This document shows positions 9,126-18,372 of a stretch of DNA of 64,000 nt, one piece after another; the first letter of the stretch is position 1, and each line of letters opens with the position of its first letter. Source of the stretch: Tolypothrix sp. FACHB-123 (GTDB lineage: Bacteria > Cyanobacteriota > Cyanobacteriia > Cyanobacteriales > Nostocaceae); NCBI RefSeq assembly GCF_014697075.1, contig NZ_JACJRE010000001.1, positions 186,001-250,000 of the forward strand. The letters are read 5' to 3'. The notes under the pieces are model-generated. The model made no database searches and was not told where the DNA came from. It was given only the letters and a program-made list of their open reading frames with translations. Both the position numbers and the translations under genes were made by a program.

Positions 9126-11039
9126 TTAAGCCCAAGTATCACGCCACTTCACAGTACCTTCTTTCGCAATTACCCAACGCCGGGGTACGCTATTTTCGCG
9201 CAGGGGCGATCGCCCTTCGCGCCACATGGCATATTTATAACTAATTAACTTACCTGCACTCTCGTCAAAAGGAATTTCGGCAAACCAGGTATTTGTGTTA
9301 ATATACTCCAAAGGGTAGGCTTTGCTAATATCCCAGTTACCTAACTCTGGACAGTCTCCAGTAACGACTATGGTTTCACCTAGTTGAGTTTGGACGCCGT
9401 TTAATTGTACGCGCACAATTGTCTGTCCTTTAATTCTTTCGCCAACGTGACTGAAAACAATTACTCCCCGTTCTGCAAGTACGAGGTTGTGAATTTTGCC
9501 GTCTTTGACTTCATACTTGTTACGAGTGACTACACAGGTATGTTCTCCATCTGGTAGTTCGGTTTCTACTTCTGCTAGAGTTACTTCTCCCCCCCGATTC
9601 AAGGCGACAAAACATAAAGAATCACGATAGCGGCGCACGTAGCAATAAACATCTGCTGTTAAATATTTTTGCCAATGACTACCCATTGATACTGCTGGGT
9701 TTAATCGCCGCAAACCAGATAATAATCTCACGTAACGATAAATTTCTGTATCGGTGTCCCAATTTTCCATCATTGGGCGATTGTATGGATCGTTACCACC
9801 ATCAGTATCGTTGTGTAGATATTGTTCTGTGCCGTAATAGAGGCAAGGAATACCGCGACAAGTCATAATTAAAGCGATCGCTACTTTTAACATCGCTGGA
9901 TCGGGATTCAGCGATTGAAAACGAGCCATATCGTGGTTATCGATAAAGGTAATTAACTCTGTCGCGCCGTTGTAGCGATGGTCTTGGTCAAAGATATATT
10001 GAATTGTCTGGAAGCCATTTTCTGAACCTTGGGCTAATGCGACTCTAATCGCCACACACAACCCAAAGTCTAAAATTGTCATTCCCGAATTGTTGGCAAA
10101 TTCTACAGAGGGATCGTCATTAGGACTGCTATAAATCCATTCACCGAAAATAAATACATCTGGCTTATGATTCAACATATCACCAGTAAACTCTTGCCAA
10201 AACCAAATTGGCATATGCTTGACAGTATCTACTCGCAGTGCATCTACGCCCCTGTCTAGCCATTGTTTAATTGCCGATTTGATATACTCACGATATTCGC
10301 TATTATTTTCATTAAAGGTCGCTAAACCAGCTAATTCACAATTTTGGACTTGCCACTCATCTTCCCAATTTTGGACTTCACCGTAGTGATGATACCAATG
10401 ATTAACATCATTATGGAAGTCGGCAATTTTTACCCCATCATCATATAATTCACCTTTGCTACCACTAGTATCTGGGGTGCTATGGTTGCAAACAATATCT
10501 AAGATTAGTTTCATATTCCGCTTGTGTATTTCTGCAATCAAGCGGTCAAAAGTTGTATCTTTGCTGTCTTGAGTGGCGTTTAAAGAAGGGTTTTCTCCCT
10601 GAGCAATAAACCGGGGATTGATGCGCTTAAAGTCTTTTGTCCAATAACCATGAATCGCCGCATTACCGACAAATAATTCTTCTACTTGCTCAAACAAAGG
10701 AGTTAGCCAAATAGCTGTCACTCCCATATTTTTTAAATAGTCTAATTTATCAATTACGCCCTGTAAATCGCCACCCCAGTACTTACCCCAATCTTTCCCT
10801 GTGGGATCGTACAGTTCTGAATTGATACCTTCGCTATTATCTGGATCGCCATCATGAAAGCGATCCACCACAATAAAGTAAATAGTTTCCTGACGAAATT
10901 CAATATCTCTGGTGTAGAGAAACTCTAAATTAATATCTGTCTCTGATGGAGGCGAGGAGATAATGTTTTCTACTTCTTGATTAGGTTCTGTTACTTGATA
11001 TTGTTCTGAGGATAATTGAGATGGAGGAGTCTGTACCAT
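9126..11039 (-). CDS. GH13 alpha-amylase-type glycoside hydrolase with C-terminal starch-binding domain
   Basis: A 637-residue enzyme of the alpha-amylase family acting on alpha-1,4-glucans (glycogen, starch, maltodextrin). GH13 conserved regions are visible: LDIVCNHST (region I), GVDALRVDTVKHM (region II with nucleophile Asp), VFIFGEWIY (region III acid/base Glu) and FIDNHDMAR (region IV). The last roughly 95 residues (VRVQLNGVQTQLGETIVVTG...LGNWDI...) are a CBM20 starch-binding domain. The layout resembles CGTase/maltogenic amylase relatives, but product specificity cannot be read from sequence. I chose ATG 11039 (MVQTPPSQLSS) over the upstream in-frame ATG at 11120. There is no obvious signal peptide, so an intracellular role in glycogen breakdown is likely. 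Confidence 0.9.
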   Translation of the reverse strand: MVQTPPSQLSSEQYQVTEPNQEVENIISSPPSETDINLEFLYTRDIEFRQETIYFIVVDRFHDGDPDNSEGINSELYDPTGKDWGKYWGGDLQGVIDKLDYLKNMGVTAIWLTPLFEQVEELFVGNAAIHGYWTKDFKRINPRFIAQGENPSLNATQDSKDTTFDRLIAEIHKRNMKLILDIVCNHSTPDTSGSKGELYDDGVKIADFHNDVNHWYHHYGEVQNWEDEWQVQNCELAGLATFNENNSEYREYIKSAIKQWLDRGVDALRVDTVKHMPIWFWQEFTGDMLNHKPDVFIFGEWIYSSPNDDPSVEFANNSGMTILDFGLCVAIRVALAQGSENGFQTIQYIFDQDHRYNGATELITFIDNHDMARFQSLNPDPAMLKVAIALIMTCRGIPCLYYGTEQYLHNDTDGGNDPYNRPMMENWDTDTEIYRYVRLLSGLRRLNPAVSMGSHWQKYLTADVYCYVRRYRDSLCFVALNRGGEVTLAEVETELPDGEHTCVVTRNKYEVKDGKIHNLVLAERGVIVFSHVGERIKGQTIVRVQLNGVQTQLGETIVVTGDCPELGNWDISKAYPLEYINTNTWFAEIPFDESAGKLISYKYAMWREGRSPLRENSVPRRWVIAKEGTVKWRDTWA

Positions 11040-11316
11040 AAAAATATTCCAAGTCCTTGATAATACAAGTTTGCAATCCCAGAAATAAAAGTTTTGCACC
11101 AAGTTGTTGACTGCAAACATGGGTATTATCTAATTATTTTTTTTATGGGGTCATCTATCTTCAGTTAGTGTCAGTCTCAGTCTAGAGAAAGATTACGATT
11201 GGTCAGTTATCATACCGTTTCTGGATGAAGATGCATTGAATTAGCCCACTTAGGTGGACTATTCCTGAGGGCGGTATAGCGCAACTTCATATGCAATTGC
11301 TATCAGTTGTTAGTGG

Positions 11317-12840
11317 TTAAAAAAGTAAACGATTTCCTTTTTTGCGGCGTTTGATTTCTGCTTGAATGGCATCAACTACTGTTTCAATGACCTTGACTCT
11401 GGCATAATATTTATCATTGGCAGCTACGACTGTCCAAGGCGCATTTGGGGTAGTAGTGCGTTGAATCATTTGATTAACTGCGACTTCGTAATAAGGCCAT
11501 TTTTCCCGATTTCGCCAATCTTCATCGGTGAGTTTATACTGTTTAAAAGGATCGTTTTGCCGTTCAGTAAAACGTTTGAGTTGTTCTTCGGCGCTAATGT
11601 GCAGCCAAAATTTCACTAAAACGTAACCAGCAGTAGTTAATTGTGCTTCAAATTCATTAATTTCTTGATAAGCCCTGCGCCATTCTACTTCTGCTGCAAA
11701 GCCTTCCACACGTTCCACTAATACCCGTCCGTACCAAGAACGGTCAAAAATACCAATTGTTCCTGTGGTGGGTAATCTGCGCCAAAATCGCCATAAATAA
11801 TGATGGGCTTTTTCTTCATCTGAAGGCGCAGCAAAGGGAAATACAAAGTAACTCCGGGGATCGAGAATATCTGTTAATCGTTTAATCGCCCCACCTTTTC
11901 CTGCTGCATCCCAACCTTCAAATAAAACTAACACGGGTATTTGATGTTTGTGGATGCTTAATTGTAGCTGACGTAGCTGGATTTGTTCGTTTGCTAATTG
12001 CTCATCATAATCTACTTCTGAGAGACTTTGGTTTAAATCAATTTGTGCTAAGTAGTCTGGTTCTGTGGGTTCTAAATGGGTTTGTGCTGGTAGGATGGGG
12101 ATAGGCAGTTGAATTTGTTGTCGATCTAAAGCAGCAGTTAAGGTTGCAGCTAAATGGGTTAATACTTTCACCCTAGCCCAGCGTTGTGAATCACCTTCAA
12201 CTAAAGTCCAAGGGGCGCTACCAGTACTAGTTTGGGCTAGCATATCTTCAGCATAAGCCGTATAGCGATCGTAATGTTTTTCTTGTTGCCAATCTTCTTT
12301 GCGTACCCGCCAAGCTGTTAGGGGATCTTTTGCATATTCTTTTAAACGACTTTTCAATTCTTTACGGCTTAAATGTAACCAAAATTTAGCGATCGCAACT
12401 CCATCATCTACCAACTGGCGCTCAAAAGAGTTAATTTGTCCCATTAATAGGGGGATTTGGGCGCTGGATACCCGCTCAAATAAACGGTCTTCTAAAACAT
12501 GGGTATACCAGCTGTGGTAAAAAATACTAATTGCACCTGTGGCGGGTAATTTTCCCCAAAATCTCCAAAGAAAAGGATATTGGCGTTCCTCTGGTGTCGC
12601 CGCCCAAATGGGATGTACCTTAAATCCACGGGGGTCAATGTAAGATACCATTTGCTTGACTAAACCACCTTTCCCTGAAGCCGCCCAACCTTCTAAAACG
12701 ACAATTACAGGTAATTTCTTTTCCCAACAGGCGGTTTGCAGTGTCCGCAGTTGATGCATTAACCGATCAATCTCAGATTTGTAGCTTGCTTTGTCTAAAG
12801 TTAAGTTTAAATCTAATGTATCTAGCATATAAGGTGTCAA
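11317..12840 (-). CDS. Double-domain PPK2 (polyphosphate:AMP phosphotransferase type)
   Basis: A 507-residue protein made of two PPK2 domains (about 15-240 and 275-500), the layout of class II PPK2 enzymes, which phosphorylate AMP to ADP with polyphosphate. The C-terminal domain has intact motifs: Walker A GWDAAGKGG (309-317), Walker B/lid IFDRSWYGRVLVERVEGF and LYLWRFW-like AHHYLWRFWRRLP. In the N-terminal domain the matching sites read GWAASGKGG (51-59) and IFYHSWYTHVLEDR, so the key Asp and Arg are lost; this half is probably structural. Starts are possible at 12840 or 12828. It is transcribed away from the hydrolase at 13067. Confidence 0.9.
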   Translation of the reverse strand: MTPYMLDTLDLNLTLDKASYKSEIDRLMHQLRTLQTACWEKKLPVIVVLEGWAASGKGGLVKQMVSYIDPRGFKVHPIWAATPEERQYPFLWRFWGKLPATGAISIFYHSWYTHVLEDRLFERVSSAQIPLLMGQINSFERQLVDDGVAIAKFWLHLSRKELKSRLKEYAKDPLTAWRVRKEDWQQEKHYDRYTAYAEDMLAQTSTGSAPWTLVEGDSQRWARVKVLTHLAATLTAALDRQQIQLPIPILPAQTHLEPTEPDYLAQIDLNQSLSEVDYDEQLANEQIQLRQLQLSIHKHQIPVLVLFEGWDAAGKGGAIKRLTDILDPRSYFVFPFAAPSDEEKAHHYLWRFWRRLPTTGTIGIFDRSWYGRVLVERVEGFAAEVEWRRAYQEINEFEAQLTTAGYVLVKFWLHISAEEQLKRFTERQNDPFKQYKLTDEDWRNREKWPYYEVAVNQMIQRTTTPNAPWTVVAANDKYYARVKVIETVVDAIQAEIKRRKKGNRLLF

Positions 12841-13066
12841 ATATGATCTTCGCTGAAGTCTAGATAATATGCCGAAAACGCTGGCACAGGCACGGAACAG
12901 CTCATGAAATATAAACTTATTTACACATATTTAGGAATTGGGCTGTTATCTCGTGACAGTATAAATAGCAGCTGTCTTTCTCCCAAAAATGGAAAAATTT
13001 AAACTTTCCCAAATATTACAAACTGCGAAAAAAGCCAAATATTGACAATAAAAACGGTAGAAACAC

Positions 13067-14281
13067 ATGAGCCAAACACCAATGAATCTCAAGTTTCCCC
13101 AAGGGCGCACAGCTTTTTTACTTATCCACGGGATTGGTCAACAAAATCCTTATGAAACATTAGACTATTTTGCTCAGAATTTACTCAATTATTTCCACCA
13201 AGAGCATTTAGAAACTGATTTAGAACACCATATTGCTAGGCGCGAATTAGCTAATGGTAGTCGGTGGACAGAAAGCTTTGTCAGATTAACTCCCAAGGAT
13301 TCTACACAACCAGGAATCATAGATGTTCATGAATATTATTGGGCACCTGATACCGAAGATAAAATTTCTGTGCCGGAAATATTACAATGGGCAGAGCAGA
13401 CGCTTGACGGTACAATTGAGTTTTATAACCGCCCAGAAAATCAGGATTTATTAGATAGTCTGCTGCAAAATCAACATCGCCAAGGCTTGTTTAAATTTCG
13501 CTTGCGATCGCTCACCATTGTCCTGCGCATATTTAACTTTATTTACCCCATATTACGACTATTAATTTTACTAGCTTTATTAGTTGCCGGCCCTTTTCTT
13601 AAAGGTCGTTATCTCCAATCAGCCTGGAAACTAAGTAAAAAGCTGATCACTCCATTATTAATTAATTTTGTCGGTGATGTGGCTATCTACACCAAAACCG
13701 ATCCCAAATCACCTTACCAAAAAATTCGCCAACAGGTGATTACAGAATGCTTAACATTACTTCAACAAATTATCAAAGACCCAAATGCAAATTACGACCA
13801 AGTAATTATCTTGGGACATTCGCTAGGTAGCTGTATCGCCTACGATACATTAAACCTGCTTTGTATTGAATCCAGCCTGTCTGGGGATTTGGGTAAAAGT
13901 ATGGATATTGATAAGCTCAAAGGTTTAGTTACCTTTGGTTCTCCCCTAGATAAAATTGCTTTTTTCTTCCGCAACGTTGCTCAAGAACAGCAGTATATTC
14001 GCCGGCGGATTATGGAACACCTCAATTCTTTCCGTGTCAAGCCAGAATTGGTAAAAAAAAGTGATTATTTAGGTAAAAATCCAGTGATTTGCCAACTTGA
14101 GCATATTACCTGGGTGAATTATTATCACTTAGAAGACCCCATCAGCGGTAACCTAGATTACTACGAAAATCTGATCAATGAAGAAATGACATATCCAAGT
14201 AGTTGGGGAAGTTCGGGACATTTAGGTTACTGGACTGATATGAAGTTTTATGAAAGCATTGCTAAATATTTTCTTGATTAG
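13067..14281 (+). CDS. Alpha/beta-hydrolase-like protein with internal membrane segments
   Basis: A 404-residue protein. It begins with a lipase-style oxyanion region AFLLIHGIGQQNPYETLD (about 17-34) and has a nucleophile elbow VIILGHSLGSCIAYDTLN (GHSLG near residue 250), so a serine hydrolase activity on lipid or ester is plausible. A hydrophobic stretch of about 35 residues (LRIFNFIYPILRLLILLALLVAGPF, given in part) at about 155-190 suggests membrane attachment. The catalytic His is likely in a C-terminal stretch such as SSGHLGYWTD. Substrate is unknown. It is a solo gene between a divergent PPK2 and a TerB-like gene, with a repeat right after its stop. Confidence 0.75.
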   Translation: MSQTPMNLKFPQGRTAFLLIHGIGQQNPYETLDYFAQNLLNYFHQEHLETDLEHHIARRELANGSRWTESFVRLTPKDSTQPGIIDVHEYYWAPDTEDKISVPEILQWAEQTLDGTIEFYNRPENQDLLDSLLQNQHRQGLFKFRLRSLTIVLRIFNFIYPILRLLILLALLVAGPFLKGRYLQSAWKLSKKLITPLLINFVGDVAIYTKTDPKSPYQKIRQQVITECLTLLQQIIKDPNANYDQVIILGHSLGSCIAYDTLNLLCIESSLSGDLGKSMDIDKLKGLVTFGSPLDKIAFFFRNVAQEQQYIRRRIMEHLNSFRVKPELVKKSDYLGKNPVICQLEHITWVNYYHLEDPISGNLDYYENLINEEMTYPSSWGSSGHLGYWTDMKFYESIAKYFLD

Positions 14282-14368
14282 TCAGTTGTCAGTTGTCAGT
14301 AGGGGCGGGTTTATTTGGATCGTTGTTAATCAGTGAGGATATCTGTAAACCCGCCCATACAGTTGTTC
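14281..14368. repeat. Dispersed palindromic repeat, copy A (GGGGCGGGTTTA family)
   Basis: TTGTCAG heptamers lead into an imperfect palindrome with arms AGGGGCGGGTTTA (14301 on) and TGTAAACCCGCCC (14344 on). The core is almost identical to the copy at 17806-17875. Confidence 0.8.
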
Positions 14369-14545
14369 TTGGTGAGGGCTTTAACTCTTTGTTGGGAAAT
14401 AATAACTCTTAACTATTGCCAAATGACCAATTCACGAATCTTTTGCGGCACAGATTCGCTACATTGCTAAACTGAGACTTGCACGATTCTCAATCAGCAG
14501 AGGTTGGGCTATGCTCAACCAGCGATTTTTTAGGAGGTAGCAAGA

Positions 14546-15595
14546 ATGAGCAAGTACGATCGCATTTTTGATTCAAAACAGACTACGGAAGAATTTTTAA
14601 GTCCAGAGGAAGGAGTAGCGGCGATTGCAGTGATTAGTGCGATCGCAGATTCTTCTATAGAAGAAGTTGATGCAGAAGCTTTAGCCGTTGTGCTTTGGGA
14701 CTTTGAGGTATTTGAGGAATACTCAGAAGAAGAAATCACAGAGATAGTTTATCGATTGATAGAAATTGCTCAAGCCGATGGACTCGGTGCTTTATTTAAC
14801 AGCGCTAGTGCCGCTTTGAGCGATGATGTAGTCTTAGATGCTTATGCAGCAGGTGCGATCGTCCTTTTAGACGAAGATTTGGTCATTACTAACGATAAAA
14901 AGCCTTATCTGAAAGATTTACAAAAAGCTTTAGACTTAGAAGATGAAGAAGCAGAAGAAATTGTTCAAGAAATAATTGCTGCTATTGAAGAAGCAGAAAA
15001 TGGCAACTTTGGAGATGATGAAGTAGAAATCACCTTAGTAGACGACTATGGCGACCAAGTATATGCATCGCCTCTAGGAAATTTTAGCGTACCAATTCCT
15101 GTCAACGCAGAGCAAGGCGGTAAAATTCAAAGTCAAGAAGGAGTGGTTGGCTTTTCTGATGATTTTGGTACTTTAGTGAGAATCGATTATTATCCCATTC
15201 CCCCCGAACATGAAGAAGAAATAGAATCCCTCGGACAAGAAGAATATCTGCAATCAATTTTAGTCGATAGGTATGTACCTCAGGCCATTATTGCCAACGT
15301 ACCCAATGCCGAAGTGAAGTATGGCGAATATTTAGAAAATACCCTAGCCGGAGCTTACTATGTAATGGTTGATATGCCCCAGGGATCAACAATTTCCAAA
15401 CAAGAATATAATGGCAATGCTAAAAGATTAGATGCATACCGAGGGTTACTGACCTTTATTAATACTGACTATTTATATATAGTTAGTAATCAACGCAGCT
15501 TTTTTAATGGCGAAACGCCCGCGACATTGGAACAAGAAGCTGAAATCCTGAAAAACAAGATTTTAGATTTTGTGAAAAGCATACAGTTCAATTAG
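14546..15595 (+). CDS. TerB-like acidic protein with unrecognised C-terminal domain
   Basis: A 349-residue, strongly acidic protein. Residues about 18-150 look like the helical TerB (tellurite-resistance) fold: LSPEEGVAAIAVISAIADSS, then acid-rich helices and DAYAAGAIVLLDEDLVITNDKK. Residues about 170-349 form a second region rich in beta prediction (EVEITLVDDYGDQVYASPLG, VRIDYYPIPPEHEEEIESLG, LYIVSNQRSFFNGETP) that I do not recognise. There are no membrane segments or signal peptide. TerB modules often bind metal through acidic residues, but tellurite resistance itself is not implied and no other ter genes are here. A strong Shine-Dalgarno site TAGGAGGT precedes the ATG. Confidence 0.72.
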   Translation: MSKYDRIFDSKQTTEEFLSPEEGVAAIAVISAIADSSIEEVDAEALAVVLWDFEVFEEYSEEEITEIVYRLIEIAQADGLGALFNSASAALSDDVVLDAYAAGAIVLLDEDLVITNDKKPYLKDLQKALDLEDEEAEEIVQEIIAAIEEAENGNFGDDEVEITLVDDYGDQVYASPLGNFSVPIPVNAEQGGKIQSQEGVVGFSDDFGTLVRIDYYPIPPEHEEEIESLGQEEYLQSILVDRYVPQAIIANVPNAEVKYGEYLENTLAGAYYVMVDMPQGSTISKQEYNGNAKRLDAYRGLLTFINTDYLYIVSNQRSFFNGETPATLEQEAEILKNKILDFVKSIQFN

Positions 15596-16262
15596 GGAAT
15601 ACCAAAAAATCAATTTTCCCGGCTTCTAGGGGCGAGGTAACCTCGCCCTGACTATTTACTATGCGAATGCTCAACCTTGACCCTTTGACTACGACCCTTC
15701 GACTACGCTCAAGGTCGAAAATCAAAAAACTTATTTATTATCTTTACGTCATACGGAAGAGTATGTTTATTGACGCTGTGGTGTATCGGTACCTTGAGAA
15801 GCATAATGTTTTTCAGTCCACTTCCATGACAGCCTACAGGCTTAAAACCTTGCTCAGGAGGGGTTTTAAGAATTTTGAAAAAATATTGGAAAATTTTTGA
15901 AAAAATTCCGTAATAGCAAACTGAGCTATTGTAGTTACCGATACCAAGACAAAAGTTACAGGACAAAAGTCACATGTTTTTAGCTAGATGTCATGAGTTG
16001 TTCAAATTTACAAAAGTAAACAAATCTTGTGGCTGAGATTTACATCACCCGATAGGGTGAGGCTACAGGGTGAAGCAGGAAAAAGCTAAAAGACGGTAAT
16101 TTAGGATTGCGATCGCAAAATATATAAAAATTTTCAGTTTTTAGGCTTTTTTTTCCTGGACAATAGAAATCAAACCTTTGGCCGAGCCTAGCTGCATAAA
16201 TACTTAGTTAAGTTTAAGTCAGGTGTTGAGAGAGTAGTTAGTTTTGTAAGAGGAGAAGTCGG
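15596..16262. other. Noncoding stretch before the 233-residue secreted protein gene
   Basis: About 670 bp. It contains a hairpin at 15628-15650 (GGGCGAGGTAACCTCGCCC), a repeat piece with complementary GACCTT/AAGGTC ends near 15676-15718, and a small stem TCACCC-GATA-GGGTGA at about 16046-16061. Two overlapping open frames (15661-15900 plus, 15709-15966 minus) have no Shine-Dalgarno site or protein-like composition and I do not call them. Confidence 0.5.
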
Positions 16263-16964
16263 GTGCTTAACAAACTTTATCAGTTCTGTTCCTCTCGTCA
16301 AGTGGCAATTCCAGCTGTAGCTTTAGTAATTACCTTTGGCGTGTTTGGTGAACAAATTAAATCAGTACTAAGTCATCCCATCACAATTGATTCTCAAAAT
16401 GTTTCGGGAAATTATCTCTTATCACAGCTAAGAGAAGTTAAAGAACAGAGAAATCAAAATTGGAAAAATGATAATTTGCAGCAACCATCTTCTCAAGGTT
16501 CAGCAAAGGATTTAAAAGCAGCACCCGAAACCACAGCGATGGTGACGAGAAATCAAAAATCCGCCACAGTCAGAAATTTACCAGTAAATAATTTGCCCGT
16601 AGAAGATGGAGTTTATCTCTATGGTCAGTCAGAAAAACCAAACCAAATTGGGCAAGGGTATATTATATTTGAAAAGCGCCGAGCTACAGTAAAAGGTGCA
16701 TTGTACATGCCTAGTTCTGAATTTAGTTGTTTTCAAGGCACAATTGACCGCTCAGGAGAATTAGCAATGACTGTTAATACTTCCCCTGATGAAACTAGCT
16801 TCAATCCAGTTGCAACAACTAATACAATACCAAGCATTAGCGATGACGCTTTCAGTCCCTATCCTTATTCTGTAGCATTGCAAGATTATCATCAACTCAA
16901 GTCTATTAGCGACAATGACAGACAAATTTTGCAAATGTGCAATCAAATTTCTCCAAGAGAATAA
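16263..16964 (+). CDS. Conserved-type hypothetical protein with N-terminal membrane anchor or signal
   Basis: A 233-residue protein starting at a GTG preceded by GAGGAG. After a short basic tip (LNKLYQFCSSRQ) a hydrophobic segment VAIPAVALVITFGVFG (about 14-29) acts as a signal anchor or signal peptide. The rest is soluble: a Gln/Asn/Ser-rich spacer, then VEDGVYLYGQSEKPNQIGQGYIIFEKRRATVKGALYMP and a C-terminal part with CFQGTIDRSGELAMTV (each excerpt split for brevity; about residues 115-165). I do not recognise a named family. A strong terminator follows, so it is transcribed alone. Confidence 0.72.
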   Translation: MLNKLYQFCSSRQVAIPAVALVITFGVFGEQIKSVLSHPITIDSQNVSGNYLLSQLREVKEQRNQNWKNDNLQQPSSQGSAKDLKAAPETTAMVTRNQKSATVRNLPVNNLPVEDGVYLYGQSEKPNQIGQGYIIFEKRRATVKGALYMPSSEFSCFQGTIDRSGELAMTVNTSPDETSFNPVATTNTIPSISDDAFSPYPYSVALQDYHQLKSISDNDRQILQMCNQISPRE

Positions 16965-16990
16965 GACAAATTAGCCAGACTTTTAACCAT

Positions 16991-17024
16991 AAAAAAGGAG
17001 TTATAAAAACATAACTCCTTTTTT
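16991..17024. terminator. Bidirectional rho-independent terminator
   Basis: A 14-base perfect stem (AAAAAAGGAGTTAT with ATAACTCCTTTTTT) around a 6-base loop, with a T tract on one strand and an A tract on the other. It sits between the converging secreted-protein gene and cobO and can serve both. Confidence 0.9.
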
Positions 17025-17083
17025 ATTTTGGAAAAACTTGTAGTAATGGATCTATGTTTCTGCTGGGGTGATGACAAATTATT

Positions 17084-17764
17084 TTAATACTCGATTCCTG
17101 GTTGAGCTTTCACACCTTGATCGCGGAAAGGATGTTTAACTAGGGTCATTTCTGTTACTAGGTCGGCGCGCTCAATTAACGCAGGTGGTGCGCCTCTACC
17201 GGTGAGAATAACGTGAGTATCATTAGGTTTGGTAGCTAAACCGGCTAATACTTGCTCAACTTGTAAGTAACCCATTTTCAGAGCAATATTAATTTCATCT
17301 AATAAGACTAATCTAAATTCTGGGTTACGAATGTATTCTAATGATTTTTCCCAAGCAGCTTGAGCTTTATCTAAATCGCGATCGCGGTCTTGGGTTTCCC
17401 AGGTAAAGCCTTCGCCCATAGCATGAAATTCTAACTGGTCTTGCCAACTGCTGAACACCCTTTTCTCTGAGGGTTCCCAAGCTCCTTTGATAAATTGCAC
17501 GATCGCCACTTTATACCCATGACCAAGCGATCGCAATACCATTCCTAAAGCCGCAGTGGTTTTCCCCTTCCCGTTACCAGTATTGACAATCACTAATCCC
17601 TTTTCTGGGACAGCTTGCGCTATCCGTTTATCTTGGACTTCTTTACGTCGCTGCATCTTTTGACGATACTGTTCGTTACTCAAAGATGAGGACATCACCT
17701 CGTCAATTACGCGTGCAATCTCTTGGTCTGTATCTAATTGTTGTGGGTTATCGTTTTTCATCAA
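17084..17764 (-). CDS. cobO: Cob(I)alamin adenosyltransferase, CobO/BtuR type
   Basis: A 226-residue enzyme that transfers the adenosyl group of ATP to cob(I)alamin/cobyrinate diamide in adenosylcobalamin synthesis or salvage. It has the P-loop VNTGNGKGKTTAALGM (about 60-75), IVQFIKGAWEPSEKRV, FVLLDEIN-type RLVLLDEINIALKMGYL and the typical C-terminal GRGAPPALIERADLVTEM plus KHPFRDQGVKAQPGIEY. Roughly 45 N-terminal residues precede the P-loop, somewhat longer than E. coli BtuR but usual in cyanobacteria. No cobalamin riboswitch was found upstream; the upstream DNA is a repeat. Confidence 0.94.
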   Translation of the reverse strand: MMKNDNPQQLDTDQEIARVIDEVMSSSLSNEQYRQKMQRRKEVQDKRIAQAVPEKGLVIVNTGNGKGKTTAALGMVLRSLGHGYKVAIVQFIKGAWEPSEKRVFSSWQDQLEFHAMGEGFTWETQDRDRDLDKAQAAWEKSLEYIRNPEFRLVLLDEINIALKMGYLQVEQVLAGLATKPNDTHVILTGRGAPPALIERADLVTEMTLVKHPFRDQGVKAQPGIEY

Positions 17765-17767
17765 TTA

Positions 17768-17875
17768 TTAGTTGTCAGTTGTCAGTTGTCAGTTGTCAGT
17801 TGTCAGTAGGGGCGGGTTTATTTGGATCGTTGTTAATCAGTGAGGATATCTGTAAACCCGCCCGTACAGTTGTTA
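17768..17875. repeat. TTGTCAG heptamer array plus palindromic repeat, copy B
   Basis: Five TTGTCAG heptamers (17771-17806) lead into the GGGGCGGGTTTA ... TAAACCCGCCC palindrome. From AGGGGCGGG to TACAGTTGTT only one base differs from copy A at 14301-14367. Confidence 0.85.
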
Positions 17876-17946
17876 ATAGACTATAATTTCTTCACCAATG
17901 CCCAATGCCCATTAATTAACAATACGCAGCTAGATTCCTATGTTAT

Positions 17947-18372
17947 ATGTCTACTCAAATTACACTGAAAAATCTGGAAACTATATTAGGTTTTGTCACA
18001 TTATTTACGAATCAAGAAGTTAAGCTATATGAGATCCAAACTAAACCATTGACTTTTGAGCCATATTGCTATTCTAAAGAATTTAACCAGTTTCTTACAT
18101 CGCTTTATCAAGAAAACTTTATCATTTCTTTTGATTGATTAGCTTGGAAACAAGAAGCAGATCGTCTTGTTACTAATCCTGAACTATTAACTGTAGCAGA
18201 TATTTCTACATTACAAAAATTGTTCACAACGCACATTCGCCAAGAACGATTTTGTAGCGGTCATTTAGCTATGATGATTGACAATAAACACTTATTAGCA
18301 ATATTCCAAAGATTACAAGCAATTTATGCATCTGGGATGTTAGAAAATAATCACAATAATGGTGAAGCGAAA
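17947..18372 (+). pseudogene. DUF6508-like gene interrupted by an in-frame TGA
   Basis: The frame opens at ATG 17947 and encodes ITLKNLETILGFVTLF..., then meets TGA at 18136-18138 after FIISFD. The same frame continues open as [17 protein letters not shown] and [16 protein letters not shown]... These have the order and character of the DUF6508 family, whose C-terminal part typically carries an R-x-x-RF-x-x-G-x-LA element. The natural residue at the stop is probably Trp (TGG to TGA). No stop separates this frame from the macrodomain that begins at 18373. It is therefore a nonsense-broken gene, a sequencing error, or a recoded protein; I favour recent inactivation. Confidence 0.7.

Noticed and set aside
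15661-15966. Overlapping opposite-strand frames of 79 and 85 codons
   Set aside because: No ribosome-binding sites, overlapping repeat sequence, and no plausible domain.
16046-16061. Small GGGTGA/TCACCC stem considered as part of a thiamine- or other-type riboswitch
   Set aside because: The surrounding conserved elements of known riboswitches are missing; the downstream gene is not a biosynthesis gene.
17768-17806. Possible CRISPR-like direct repeats
   Set aside because: The units are 7-bp heptamers with no spacers, known short tandem repeats of filamentous cyanobacteria; no cas gene is near.
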